NCBI GenBank assembly: GCA_028335825.1
Contig: JAIOKI010000024.1
Location: 286,965 to 350,964 of the forward strand
Length of the DNA: 64,000 bases
From: Nosema muscidifuracis
Taxonomy: Eukaryota > Microsporidia > Nosematidae
Reading direction: 5' to 3'
The position numbers and the translations under genes are program-made. The notes beneath the pieces are model-generated. The model was not told where the DNA came from, made no database searches, and saw only the letters and a program-made list of their open reading frames with translations. Shown here piece by piece: positions 1-12,283 of this stretch (position 1 is its first letter; each line of letters starts with the position of its first letter).

Positions 1-255
1 ATCATCAACAACTACTAAAGTTGGGAATCCCTTTAAATCATATTTTTCTTTGAAATAGTCCATGTCAACGAATTCAGGCTTCTTTAGATCAATGAAGTTT
101 AAACATTTATCTGTATTCCAATTATCAAGCATTCTGCTTAATTCTCTACATGGTGGACATGTTGCTGATCCAAATACTAGAATTGACTTTCTTCCTATTT
201 CTGCTACTTTTTTTTTTACTTCTTCTTTGGTATTGCATTTGTGTCTAATAATCAT
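1..255 (-). CDS. Thioredoxin-like protein, C-terminus cut by window edge
   Basis: Thiol-disulfide oxidoreductase of the thioredoxin fold. The minus strand reads 85 codons from an ATG at 255 and runs off the left edge. It shows a beta-strand (ILVFGSAT), then a CPPC active site at residues 33-36, and later GFPTLVVVDD, which carries the cis-proline that faces the active site in this fold. A CCC triplet (GGG on the plus strand at 259-261) lies just ahead of the ATG and supports this start. There is no signal peptide, so a cytosolic role is likely. CPPC instead of the usual thioredoxin CGPC leaves thioredoxin, glutaredoxin-like or a specialised relative open. The fold is confident; the exact family is not. 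Confidence 0.85.
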   Translation of the reverse strand, partial: MIIRHKCNTKEEVKKKVAEIGRKSILVFGSATCPPCRELSRMLDNWNTDKCLNFIDLKKPEFVDMDYFKEKYDLKGFPTLVVVDD

Positions 256-2893
256 TATGGGTGAATTATTTTTTTTCATTAAATATTTATTAATTGAAAC
301 AATTTATTTTGTTTGAGGTTGAAATGTCAAAAATCAACTTTGATTAAAAAATATCAAATGAGATTTTTAATGTAATAATTTCGTAACAATATTTGGAGGG
401 AATTTATTAAATCATAGATTTCATCTATTATACTTCATCTGAGACAATTTAATTAAAAAGATACATAAATTTAAATTATAACTTTAATTGTTTTGTTGTG
501 AATGGAAGTCTTCTAAGCTACATATAAAAGATTTTATTACAATAATATTTATAATATTAATTTAATAAAATAATTGTAACACATATCAATTTGACAATAA
601 ATATTTTTACGTAATTTAGTTCTGAATGAAGAAATTTAACAAACATAAGGGATTTCAAAATTAAATAAATGCCAAATTTTTTTCATATATTAATTGTCAA
701 AAAAACAATACATTGAAGGTCTTTTTAATTATTGTAACTAATACAAGAAATTTAATTAAAAAATAATATATTGTAAAGACTTTAAATACAAATATCTTTA
801 TAAGATTATTTAACACATTTGTTTAATTAACAAAAAAGATATAAATAGTCTATTAGAGCCAAGAATAATTTAATTAGTAAATAATAAATAAATATCTTTA
901 ATAATCAAAATACTCAATTTAATTAGTATTTTTAAAAATCACATAACCTTTAATCATTCTTTATTCTTGAAAAATAAAAAATATAGGTTTTATATATATG
1001 ATAAAAAACTAGAGATTCTTTAAACATCTACTCTATGATTTTTTATACGATTAGATATATCTATTAGAAATAATATATTAATTTTTTTTATAAATTTGCA
1101 TATAATTCTTTTATGATATGCTATTTTCTCTTTCTCTAATTGTGTAAATTAAAGTTAAATACTTGAATATGGCAATTTAATACTGTTTTATTTATCTTAA
1201 ATTTAGATTAAAAATATAAATTCATTATTATTAAAAACGTCTTGAACTTGTAATTCGTGGTCTAACATTCTGCTGCAAACTAATAATTTGTTTAGTTATC
1301 ACTGATAGTATTATTTTTTATAAAAAGATGACTTATCAAATACACGAGTAAGTATTTTATATATGATATTGTCAAGTACCTTCTTATAATTGTTGAAAAG
1401 TATTAAAAATATTTAATTTTTTTACCTCATTAAGAAAGAAAGCAAATTAATTAATAACATTATTGACAGATATATTATAGAAAATTTATTACAGACCTTA
1501 AATAATAAATCTATTTTTAATCAAAATACTAAACTCTATGTATTGAATTTACATGGATCATGACGAAAAAAGAAGTGTAGAATATAATATGTCATTATAA
1601 TTATTAATTAATAGTTTTAAATAACGATATTTCATACATTGTAAGATACTTTTTAAAGTATATCTTAATTATAATAAATAAATAAAAATTTAATAAATAT
1701 GTTAATAATTAATATTAGAATAGAGAATTTTACAAGAAGAAAAAGAAAGAAAAAAATTAGACGTACCATATCTCAATGAACAAGAGGGTGATAAAAATAT
1801 CACTATCATTTGTCATATAACAAAAATAATGTATTTAAATTTTATTTTATACTGGTCTAAAAATATTCTTTTAATGATACTAAAAAATAAATCACATTTA
1901 ATTTGTCCTTAATTATTAAAAGATAAGATTTTTTAAATTGAATGAATACAAAGAAATGTTATAGAAGAAAGGTTTATAATAATTAAAGATAAATAACTTA
2001 AAATAATAATGTAATTGATCTTAATTAACACTTATATCAATAAAATTCTCAACTATATTTTTGTAACTTAATTTTTAATGTTTAATTTGATTGGATTGTG
2101 AAAAATAATTATTTACATAGCCTTATTACTTATTTATAAAAAAAATTTAATTACAATCAAATCTACTTAAATATTAATGTATCATCTAAGAAATATATAT
2201 TTTTATGAAATAATTTTAAGTATAAAGTTTCGATTATTATTTGTCTAACATCATTTCAAATTTATCTTTATTAATAAAAATCTTGTTTTAAATTAAAATA
2301 ATATGAAATATTTGACATTTATCTTTCAAAAAATTATTCTGTTTAAAAATATGTATACATTTAATAATTAATATTTTCAAAGATAATGATTTTCTTTTCT
2401 CAGAATGAATGTGTATTTCTATTATTAAATTTCATTTAAAGATAATTTTTTGACTAAAAAACTTGGACAAATAGATGATTAATTCTTAAGAATCACTATC
2501 CAATTATTTTAAATATTTTATATATCTGGTGTGACGTATTAATGTCATCGTATTTTATTAATTTGTAAATATTTTTATTCTTACATAACCTATTATTATA
2601 CAATAGCTTAAATTTAATTCTAATCCTATAATTCTTGAATACAAATATTATCAATCATTGATTTATTTCGAGTCATTTTCTATAATTTTTGAACAAAAAT
2701 ATTATTAAAAAAATTTAATTCTTGACTTTTTCAACTTATTTAAATTTTTAATAAAATTTTTGATATTTCTTTAATAAAAAAATTCACTTTATATAAATAT
2801 AATTTTATATATTTTTGTATTTATTTACCAAAAAAAGAACCAATTAATTTTTAAATCAAAAACTGTTTTATTTTTTTTATCCATCAAACGGAC
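256..2893. other. Long AT-rich gene-free stretch
   Basis: About 2.6 kb with no convincing gene on either strand. It is extremely AT-rich and stop-dense. Bases 495-535 (GAATGGAAGTCTTC and following) resemble 4,623-4,655 (GAATGAAAGCTTCT and following), which suggests two eroded copies of a dispersed repeat. Nothing else was recognised. Confidence 0.6.
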
Positions 2894-3712
2894 ATGAAAT
2901 TTATTACTGAAAGATTGATAAGAATATTTTTAGGTCTGAATGAATCTAAAAAGGATTCTGATTTTTTTAGTAGACATCCATACTTCATAAATTATTATAT
3001 AGAAAAGAGTTCTAACGTAAATATACCAGGATACTTGTATACCCCTGATAATCCTACAATATGTTATGTATTGCTACATGGTACTACAGAAAATAGAAGA
3101 TCTTTCGTAGATGGATACGATATAAAAGATAAGATGGATCCTAAAAATATGTATTACATTCCTGATTATAGAGGATTTGGAGATTCAGATCTAGAGTTTG
3201 ATAAGAAAGATGTTTTTGATGATTTGTATTTTTCTTTAAAATATTTATCAAATAAATACAAGATAAAAGATTTTGTTATTATTGGTCAATCTTTGGGAGC
3301 TACACTTGCTCTATTTTTTTATGACAACTATTTACTAAGACATAATTCTAATCAAAAATGGAAGATACGAAATATTTATTTATTTTCTCCTTTTAGTTCT
3401 ACTAAGGATATTGTTAAAGAATCTATCGATAAAAAAATATCAAATATAAATTTTCTACCCAAATTTGTATCTTCATTAGTTAATATATTAATACCAATAC
3501 CTAGTAATATTAATTTTGAAGTTAGTGAAATAGATCCAAAAATTAATATAATGAGTAATATTTTAGGATTCCATGGTAAGAGTGATGATGTAGTATCTTT
3601 TAAACATTCTGAACTTATACAAGATAAGTTAAATATTATGTTTAATTTTGATGAACATCTTGGACATATAGAATTATTTAAAGATAAAAAATATTGGAAA
3701 AAAATTAAATAA
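2894..3712 (+). CDS. Alpha/beta hydrolase, ABHD12/ABHD13 (Bem46)-like serine hydrolase
   Basis: A 272-residue serine hydrolase with a complete apparent catalytic set. LLHG at residues 60-63 is the oxyanion-hole HG motif. GQSLG at 131-135 is the nucleophile elbow (Ser133). HGKSD at 227-231 supplies the acid (Asp231), and GHIELF at 257-262 supplies the histidine (His258). DYRGFGDS at 91-98 is typical of the ABHD12/13/Bem46 group, whose members act on lipids or acyl esters at membranes. The N-terminus is only weakly hydrophobic, so membrane anchoring is uncertain. The gene stands alone between long AT spacers, and its ATG has no clear CCC triplet. The substrate cannot be told from the sequence. 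Confidence 0.85.
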   Translation: MKFITERLIRIFLGLNESKKDSDFFSRHPYFINYYIEKSSNVNIPGYLYTPDNPTICYVLLHGTTENRRSFVDGYDIKDKMDPKNMYYIPDYRGFGDSDLEFDKKDVFDDLYFSLKYLSNKYKIKDFVIIGQSLGATLALFFYDNYLLRHNSNQKWKIRNIYLFSPFSSTKDIVKESIDKKISNINFLPKFVSSLVNILIPIPSNINFEVSEIDPKINIMSNILGFHGKSDDVVSFKHSELIQDKLNIMFNFDEHLGHIELFKDKKYWKKIK

Positions 3713-5515
3713 ATTAAATTTTTTGAGAAGTTACTTTTTTAATATAAAAAATTATTAAGTAAAATGTTTTAGTATTTATAATACAGTTCATTAAAATAAA
3801 TAGGTAGAGTCATGTGACGTGTTAAATAAATACCTAATTATACTAAAATAATTCATAGAAGGATAATCTTAAGGATTAAATACGTTTTGCTAGTCTAAAG
3901 TTCATTTTTTAAAACACTGAAAATTATATTTAATATACTTCTAATCTTTAAGAGAGAATATGTTATAAACTCATACTTACAACACAAAAATAATGATTCA
4001 AATATCATAAGATCCATCTATTAATTGATTTATTAAGTTAAACATAGTATAATATTCTTAATAAGACTAATGTCTTATGATTATTTTGGAAGAACTATAC
4101 GAATTATTTAAATAGTATAGGAACATTTTTGTCAACTTATAAAACTTGGCTGTATAATAAATACAATAAAAGATAAAACCTACTAAATCAGTAAAATAAC
4201 GCCTTTTTGAAATACTACATTTGATCATTAAAGTATTTTTGTTAAGATAATTCAAGTTAAAATTTTATTAATAATTATGTATAGTAAAAAGAAAGTCATA
4301 TCATAAGTCTAAATCTTTTTAATGTTTAGTTAATAGGTTATTGTTCTAAAATTTCAGATAATGTGAATTTTTTTATCATTACTAGCTGTGATTTTTCATT
4401 TTAAAAAAATAAGATGTTTTAGTTCCACCATGATAAAACTCTTTTGATCTTATTTTAAAAAGATTTCGATATCGATTATATTATACTAACTTTTTATAGT
4501 ATTTTCTGAGAACTTGACAAAAAATAAATAATTAACTGTCTATGATATTTCATCCTAATCCAATATATATTATAACTTTGAATTATTTTTTTTGTAAACT
4601 CACTTTTATAAAATTACTTCTTCTTGAATGAAAGCTTCTGGGCTGCATATGCCTTTTTCTTTTTTTGAAAGAATATATAAGACAAGATTTATTTGGTAGA
4701 ATAGTACTATAAATTTATAAAATTTATTCAACAAATGAATAAGATTTACTATCTAACCACTAGACTTAATGTACAAATATAAGACGAGGGTAATATTTTA
4801 TCTGATGGGTGAAGAAATTGTAAATAAATATTACAAAGCTTATGAAAAAATTATAACTAGATTGAAGCATATATACAATAAATAGTCCTAAAATAAATCT
4901 AAAGATCTTGAAGATTATATATAGGTGTGTAATAAAATTTTTTAAGTATGAAATATAAAGCTTGGAAGAGGAATGAAAAAATGCTAATTGAAGGGCTCCT
5001 TGCTTTTAAAGAAGAATACTTTATGAAACTATATTTATTGATTATATATGTATCATCAGGATGAAAAGTCTTAGATTTATTATTAGATAACTAGCCAAAG
5101 CTTTTCAAATATCAATCAGGGATATATTTTATTTATTAGGGGTAAAAAATGAATAATTGTTGAATTTCAATTTTTTTATGAATTGATGATACGATATGAG
5201 CAGGATAAAAACCAAATATATTATTTTTAACGTTTTAGTCATTTTTTTAGAAAAAAAGAGTTAGTAAAATTATTTTTTAGTCATTTATATTTTGATTTTA
5301 TAATTATTAAGATGAAACACAATATTTCATCTGTTAGATTAAACCTTCTAATTAATTAGTTACAACTGAAAGAAAAACTAATTTTAAGAAAATTAAGAGT
5401 ATTTTATAATAAAAAATCTTCACTAGTCTCTTATTTAAATCTCTATAAAGTATTTTTTTTACAGGAAGGTATCTTAAAAAATCAATGTAAATTTTTTTAA
5501 ATATTTTCACCCCAA
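3713..5515. other. Gene-free spacer with possible eroded repeat sequence
   Basis: No convincing gene. Bases 4,620-5,130 are less AT-rich and purine-rich in places, and contain the repeat shared with 495-535. This looks like decayed repetitive DNA, but no protein family could be recognised. Small open frames here lack a CCC start signal and protein-like composition. Confidence 0.5.
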
Positions 5516-5911
5516 ATGTCAGACGAAGAATATAAACCAATTGTTGAACAGCAATATACACTCAGAGATGCACTTACTCAAGCTTGCAGAGCAGCACGCA
5601 TAAGTAACAACCTTGCTAAAGGAGGCAGAGAGTGTGTTAAGAAAATTTGTGCTAATGATGCTAAAGTTGTTTTACTTGCAAAAGATTGTGAGCAGAGAAT
5701 TCTAACAATAGCCACTTTCTTTGCTCAAAAGAACAAAATACCAATCATTAGTATTGATGATAGACAAGAATTAGGAAGAATCGTTAAATTTGAAAAAATC
5801 AGTGCTAGTGGAAAGGTTAGAAATAGTGGATGCGGTATTGCTGTAATCTCTGATTTTAATGAGAAGACAAAAGCTACTGAGTTTATTTTGAATGAGTTAG
5901 AATCTAATTAA
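5516..5911 (+). CDS. RPS12: 40S ribosomal protein eS12
   Basis: A 131-residue protein of the L7Ae/L30e fold, matching the small-subunit protein eS12 in length and order of motifs. [21 protein letters not shown] is the conserved N-terminal helix region. [12 protein letters not shown] is the central strand, and [16 protein letters not shown] precedes the C-terminal [10 protein letters not shown]. It binds near the beak of the 40S subunit in the cytoplasm. The start is supported by CCCC three bases before the ATG. No intron is seen, although introns just after the ATG are known in some microsporidian ribosomal genes. Confidence 0.96.
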   Translation: MSDEEYKPIVEQQYTLRDALTQACRAARISNNLAKGGRECVKKICANDAKVVLLAKDCEQRILTIATFFAQKNKIPIISIDDRQELGRIVKFEKISASGKVRNSGCGIAVISDFNEKTKATEFILNELESN

Positions 5912-7253
5912 ATTATTTTTAAATCTTGAAATTAATTTTTGTTTAATATTGAACTGAAATCGATTAAGTATGTATGAATTCAAATTAAGTAAAAAAAAGA
6001 TTTTTATAAATTATTTTTAATAATCAAAAAAGTTCTTGTTGAACAATGTTATGAAAAATTTATAATTTCAAATTAAATAGTTATAAATCAATTGAAGTGT
6101 TTAAGATTTTATGAAAATAAATAATTAGAATTCGATCTGAATTGTTATAAATATTAGTCAAAGAATAAATTATGAAACAATCTGAAATGAAGATAACTTT
6201 TTCGATTTTTTTGTACAAACTAAAATATAAAATATTATCGGGAAGGTCATTCGGTTAATTTAATTTAAAGATAATATTAAATATTTTATAAAGTATTTAT
6301 AAAGTATCTGTTCTATCATAATAAAGAATAAAAAATTATTTTCATATACAATATTTTTTATTGGATAATTCAAAAAAATTAATTTAACTTAAAATATATA
6401 AAAATTTAATAATAAGCTGTTTTTGTAAATAATTTATAAGAAATGAATGCCTATGTTGCTTATAAAAAATAGATAATATTGCTCTGAGATGACTCACTTT
6501 CTTTTACAAGTTAATTATTAAACAACTCTTAACTTTCATAAATTAACAATATGTATTTATTTCCTTTAAAGGTTTTAGAAATATAATTTTATATTCTATT
6601 ATTTAATAAACCTCAATTTATGTTAAGCAATTGTATTTATTATATTATTTAATATTACAATACATACTAAATCATAAAGAAGGATTTCTTACTGAAGAAA
6701 GAAAATACGTTAATTTCATTATAAATTTGAATTTATTTACAATATCACATAGTTAGAATATTATAGGAATGATATATTATGTCTTTATTTTATATTTAAA
6801 AATTTTTATATCTCAATATTATTCGTTTTTTTTAGTATTTTAAAGTACTGCAAAATGTTTATTTACCAAGAATATTTCTATAGATGTAATATTTAATACC
6901 AGATCATTGTTAAATAAATTTCTAAATTAAATTACATCTGCTAAATGATAATTTTATTTTATTTCTTACACTTCAAGTCGAGTGACTAAAATTATTTTTT
7001 ATTTTTTTTATCCCCTGAAGTTATTTTAATTGATAAAAATTTTTACATTTATTTTACTGTATTGACATCAATAAATTATAAGTAATTTTTTAATACCAAA
7101 GTATCATCTTTTATATCAGTATTAAAATAACTTGAATTATTTTATTAATATTAAAATAACATTAGAGTTTTAAATTATCATTATATCAATTAAATTACTA
7201 AATATTATTTATATCAGTATTAGTTAAATTATTAAAAAATTTTAAGCCCCAAA
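5912..7253. other. Gene-free AT-rich spacer with an element-end motif
   Basis: No gene seen. Bases 6,588-6,628 contain a run ending TTTATGTTAAGC that matches the ends of the gypsy-derived fragments near 9,950-9,990 and 17,931-17,972. This suggests a stray element end. The rest is A/T runs with no protein-like frame. Confidence 0.5.
6588..6628 (+). repeat. Possible LTR-edge remnant (TATGTTAAGC motif)
   Basis: A short stretch beginning TTATATTCTATTATTTAA and ending TATGTTAAGC. The same layout occurs at the downstream side of the gypsy fossils near 9.97 and 17.96 kb, and inverted near 63.77 kb. TG at TGTTAAG fits an LTR beginning, so this may be an isolated LTR edge. That reading is inference from four short matches. 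Confidence 0.4.
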
Positions 7254-8699
7254 ATGCTGATTATCCAATTTTTGCTAATAAAGTGTTCATTAGAGATCAA
7301 TAATGGAAAAACAGTAGAGATAATCTTTCAAGATGAGGAGCGTGGTTTTTACAACTTAAGCAATCCTATATTTGAAGATTCAGAATTACTTAAATTACTT
7401 ACAAAAGATGAAACTTGGAAGAAAGATAAAATCGATCTGCAGAATTGTAAGTTCAGAGCATTTGATTTTATCTATAATTCTTTTTTGGATGATACAAATG
7501 ATATACTTAACTTGGATGAATTTTTTGATATTTTATACGTCATAGATTTTTTATCATTTGATAAAGGAAAAGGGAGTATAAATTTAAGAAACTTGTACGA
7601 AAGATTAACTTTAATACTAATTGATAAAATCTTAGAAGATGATAAATTCATACCAAATGCATTAGAAATTGAAGAAACTATAAAAATGGAATTTTTAAGA
7701 GACCAAATATTAATTCTTTTAAATGAATATAGTAAGATAAAAAAATTTATTTTTGAATTATATGATGAAATATGTAATGTTTATCTTGGTGAAAAAACTG
7801 AAAATACAAATTTTAAGGATTTAGAAATATTAGATTGTACTTCTGATTATTTGTCTTGGAAAGAACATGAAAAAATTCTTTGCTGGTATGCTAAATCCTT
7901 AAATTTATCTTTTATTCGTTTATTTGATTCAAAAGATAAAAATAGCTTTAAAATAATAAATTGCAAATATATTGATTTAAATTCTAAGGAATTTATGAAA
8001 CTTAATGAATCTGGTGATAAATCTTATAGATTTAAAACTAAAAGTATTGGAGAGATTTTTGAAAAAACTAATGGGATTGAAAATCTTTATATAATAAATA
8101 ATAAGCTGATTTCTACTGACTTGAATATAATCAAAGATTGCGAGTCACTAAAAAATATTCATTTGTTAAATTACGAAAAAATAGAAAATTTTAATTACCA
8201 GGATTTCTATAATCTTTATAAATGTCCTAATATAGAAATTATAGTTTTTTATAATTATAATTTGATTCCTAGTTACAATAAATTAAAAGATATTGTAGTA
8301 TCGAATAATGAAGAAAAAAAAGTGTTTATAAAAATAGCTTTTGTAAAATTGAACAAGGATTTTTAGAAGTATTCAATTATACGAAAGATTGTGAGTCTTT
8401 AAATATAGAGAATTGTGATTTAAGAAATTTGGATATTAGCATAATATTTACAATGAAAAATCTTATAAATTTAAAATTAAGAGGTTGTTTTTTAAAGTCA
8501 GAACAATTAAAAATGATAAGCAATTTGAAGGATTTAGAAGTTTTTAGATGTTATAAATAACGATTTAACTGATGAGATTATAGTAGAATTTCAAAAACTT
8601 GACAAGCTTAGAATTCTAAAAATAGAAAATTCAGGATTGACGAGTAAATCGATTGAAGAACATTTTTTAGATAGAAATATTGTTTATTTAAATAATTAA
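7254..8699 (+). CDS. Secreted leucine-rich-repeat protein with BTB/SKP1-like N-terminus; two apparent frame shifts
   Basis: The start is fixed by CCCC just before the ATG. The first 14 or so residues (MLIIQFLLIKCSLE) could be a short signal peptide. Residues of roughly 20-150 alternate strands and helices in a way that faintly recalls a BTB/SKP1 fold, which is an inference. The C-terminal half is leucine-rich repeats: ENLYIINNKLIS, NLINLKLRGCFL, LRILKIENSGLT. The first frame stops at 8,366. LRR coding resumes at once in a second frame to about 8,560, then in a third frame to 8,699. The first shift fits one base missing at a run of T near 8,355; the second fits one extra A near 8,557. LRR proteins form expanded families in several microsporidia. 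Recent pseudogene or sequencing error are both possible. Confidence 0.7.
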
Positions 8700-9050
8700 A
8701 CTTTTTTACAATTCTCTTTAAATTAAAAATATAATTTTTTTATGACTCTATCTCTATTTTGTAGAATAATATTTATAAGAAAATATCAATCAAATTCTTT
8801 ATAAAATATTGAAATAAAAATTTAATCTATCAGATTAATAAATTATAATGTTAAGTCTTTCTATTTTTTAATGATAAAATATAATCTTTATATTAATAAT
8901 AATAGAAGATTAAAAATTACAGAGAAATTAAAAAAATACCTAATTTAACGTAGTAAAAATATCTTAATTATCAGAATTTATGCTAAATAAAAACATAAGA
9001 CGATATAGAATTGTGATTTATATACGATAATGTGGTCTAGATATCAAAAG
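8700..9050. other. Short AT-rich spacer
   Basis: Nothing recognisable between the leucine-rich-repeat gene and the purine-rich fossil sequence that follows. Confidence 0.5.
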
Positions 9051-9990
9051 AATAAGATATAGACTATAATTAGAAGGAATAGAAACAAATTTTATGAAGA
9101 GAAGAACTGAAAATTTTTATGGTAGAAAAAATAAGTAAAGAAGAAAAAGTAAAAATCAAATAACTGAAAAATAGCTGTGCGCGTTATAGAAACAGTAAGA
9201 AGAGAACCTAATTTAAGAAATAGCATGGAAAATTTTTATAAAACAGAAAGAAAGATTAGTGAAAATAATTACTATAAATCTTATAATTTTGAGGTGATCA
9301 GAGCTTTGAAAGTAAAGAAATCATTAAAATTTTTAATTTAGTAGAAATTCATAATGGATTAAATTTAGAGAATATAATAATTATAAGAAGGAAAATATAT
9401 TAAGTGGATAAAAACTCAAAAATAATACAGTTAAGAGAAGGTAAATCATTAGGGGATATTAAAAAAACAAGAGGATATTGTACTATAGAAAAGAATAAGA
9501 TAAGTAGATAGAACAATCTGTTTCACATGATAAATAGAAGATCTACATCAGATTGAAGAAACTTAATAAGAGCTATACAGAATCTTAACAGAAATGTGCG
9601 TTTAGTCAGTAACTTTATAAAATTAAACGAATTAGTAGAATAAATCTTTAAGAACAGTCAATTATTAAAGACATATTAAGAGCAATTCAAGAATCATATT
9701 TGTAAAGAAGCTTTCTATTATGATGAAATATAAACACAAGACGGCATTTAAGTTTCATAAAAAGGTATATGAATTAAGAAAACGTAATGATAGAATACAA
9801 ACACATAATAAATGATAGTTAAAATAAGAAAAAAGCCATACTTAAATAATAAACTTATCAAAGGTGAATAAAAAAATACAAGAATTTGAATTTACAGTGG
9901 AATAAAACTAGAAGAAATTATTGTTGCAAATACATTGAGTAAAATAAATTTTATATTCTATTATATTATTAAACTGTAATTATGTTAAGT
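9051..9990 (+). mobile_element. Fossil Ty3/gypsy fragment (RNase H end)
   Basis: Purine-rich decayed sequence without a usable reading frame. Around 9,885-9,950 a short stretch resembles the end of the Ty3/gypsy RNase H domain, the region that normally carries an FDF...AD.LSR-type motif. The fragment ends in the TTATGTTAAG motif near 9,981. Bases 9,751-9,990 recur almost unchanged in the opposite orientation at 63,768-64,000. The element is broken in many places and incomplete: no integrase or protease was recognised here. The left edge is approximate, since only the last 240 bases have a second copy to compare. Confidence 0.6.
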
Positions 9991-10057
9991 AGTAATAAGT
10001 TATATAAAAAACAATCTGTAGAAAATTTAACAAATAAAAATAAGTTAATTCTAAATA

Positions 10058-10650
10058 TCATTTTAATATATTTTTCCACTTTTTCAATAAATAAATAAAG
10101 CTAAAAGTCCTCTCTACAATTTTAAAATTTATATCTTTTTTAAAATTATTTAAATATGTATTCATGTATTTATTTATAGGTCTACATTTATCATTTTTAT
10201 GTAAGTCTTTATCTATTTTAAAGTCATATGCATTGAATAAATGATGAAAATTCAACCAAAAGTTAATAGACTGAATGTATTTTGATAGTTTAGATGTATC
10301 ATTTAATACTTCAATTGGATATTTTCTTGTACATTTTTTATTTTTATCATAAGTTTTACTTATGGAAGGGTATAGAAATACATTCCTTTTACGAGAGGAT
10401 ATATTTCTATATTTGTATTTTCTTGAGGTGTGATATTTCTATCTATCACACTCTCTTCTTCATTCATTCTTAAATCAGTTGGCCTCTGATTAGCTACTGA
10501 TTGTGGATTGTTAACATTTATCAATCCAACGGCATCATTTGTTTCCTTGTCTGATGCTCTTCTTCTTTTAAATATTATTTTCTTGTAGTTTTTAAAGAGA
10601 AAAACTACAAGACCATTTTAGTCATGTCCTCGATTCCTTTTATACACCAT
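10058..10650 (-). pseudogene. Interrupted gene for a small basic, possibly membrane-anchored protein of unknown function
   Basis: Read from an ATG at 10,650, the minus strand has protein-like composition throughout. It holds a hydrophobic stretch (GLVVFLF) followed by a very basic segment (KRRR), then an acidic and polar middle, then a Lys/Asn-rich C-terminal part ending at 10,058. There is one in-frame stop near the start, and near 10,370 the coding continues in another frame. A hydrophobic segment followed by KRRR fits a membrane anchor with a cytoplasmic basic patch. No family was recognised. It could be a decaying host gene or part of a mobile element; coding-like composition over 590 bases argues it was once expressed. 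Confidence 0.5.
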
Positions 10651-12283
10651 TATGGAAATAAAAATATTTTATTTAAATAGTAAAATTTCAGTTTGTTTAA
10701 TTAAGCAAACAAATTAAAATAATTATTTTAATAATTAGATATGATGAGTTTAATTTCATGATATTAATTTAATTAGAATAAATAGTAAAATCTTTATTCT
10801 AATCCTTGATATGTTAGTTTTAGATCAATATTAAAGTGAATACTGCTAATTAATAACCAGGTATTAGATTAAAAAGGAAATTATTTATTTGGGTATATTT
10901 TTATTTTAACCCTTCTCGTTCATCTGCCAAAAAGTTTCACTTTCTTTAAAACAGTATGTTTTATATCTTTACCTTCGTTCTCTCCAATGTCTCCGAACAT
11001 CATACTCACCTTACGGCCAATGTCCATCATCAGGCTTTTTAAGGTCATCTTAAAGATCCTTATCTGAATATGTGTCTCTGTTCAGTTATCTAACTTGAGG
11101 TCCACTTTCTATTGTCGATAGTAATTTGTCACAATACATCATATGTCAACACATATGAAATTATTTTCGATTTTAATTAAATATTTTTGAATCACATAAA
11201 TTTACAAAATTGCTAAAAAATTTGAAAACATTTTTATTAATTATTTTAATCTTTGAACCTAAAAGTAGATAAATAATATCACCTTACCATATTTTTTAAA
11301 TTCATAAGAGTTAAGTTTTAATTATCTATAGTTTCTTCCTATTATACATTTTTGAAAAGTTAATTTCTATTTTCAAATAATTTTACTTCAATATTGCCTT
11401 TGTTAAATTAAAAATATTTACATATTTAATACTAAATTATATTATTAAAAAATATTAGCACTATTTAATAATAATTTGCTATCTTAAAAATAACTATAAA
11501 TATAATATAAATTATTGGAGCTTCTTATCTTTTACATTAAGAATTTTTGTATATGTATTCCTATCATAAATATTTTTATATATTAAAATAATTACGAAAA
11601 CATAAAAGAAGTAAAATTCTTAGTTATAAATTTACAAGAAAATAGACTTTTTTTTCACTTTTCTTATGTCTCAAAATGAATGGTCCATTTTAACTGTGAT
11701 GGTAATTATCAGTATTAGTGAAGAAAAAAATTAAAATGATAATATCTATCTTCAAACAAAAATCATTTCAATACTACTCTTTTGATTACTCTAAATATTT
11801 ATATAACTATTATAAATCGACTTTTTAGATATCTCAGAAAGAAATTATTCATATTAATTTTAAGCTCTAATCGATTGTTAAATTTTTTAGGAGAAGTACT
11901 AAAAATTTTTAATAAGGAGCATAAATGAATTTAATAAAATTATATGAATATTTTAGATACTTATTTAATTTCAATATAAATATACTTTTTTTGAAATTAT
12001 TACATTTTACGAAAAAAAATCATTAAATACTAAATAATGTAAAATAAAGAAATATGTTTTATTTTTTGAAACAGAGAGAATTAGATAGTTAAATATCAAA
12101 TAAATTTTATAAAAAATTAAATTAATTCTACTAGAAAAAAATTATTGGTTATTTCAAAAAATTAATTAAAGATAACAGCAATATTTTATTTAGTATAAAT
12201 TCATCATATATTTATATCTTATATTGGTATTGTGTCATAATGACGTATTTATTTTCTATTTAATTAAAAAATATAACTCCCTT
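10651..12283. other. Gene-free spacer containing a GC-richer repeat island
   Basis: Apart from the island at about 10,900-11,150, described separately, this stretch shows only A/T runs and no gene. A CCC-led start signal appears only at its right end, for the next gene. Confidence 0.5.
10900..11150 (-). repeat. GC-richer dispersed repeat, copy 1
   Basis: A 250-base island clearly richer in C and G than its surroundings. It aligns by eye with 44,290-44,480. Both contain AGGCTTT.TAA.GTCAT.TTAA, then TTATCTG.AT.TGT, then a TATCTAA block at the same spacing. On the minus strand an open frame runs across part of the island, from an ATG near 11,050, but it matches no family that could be recognised. 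It is probably an eroded mobile element or an RNA-derived repeat. Confidence 0.5.

Noticed and set aside
62-316. 84-codon open frame on the plus strand at the left edge
   Set aside because: It lies opposite the thioredoxin-like gene, whose CPPC and GFPT motifs and CCC start signal make the minus strand the coding one.
4067-4255. 62-codon minus-strand frame
   Set aside because: No start signal and no protein-like features; treated as chance.
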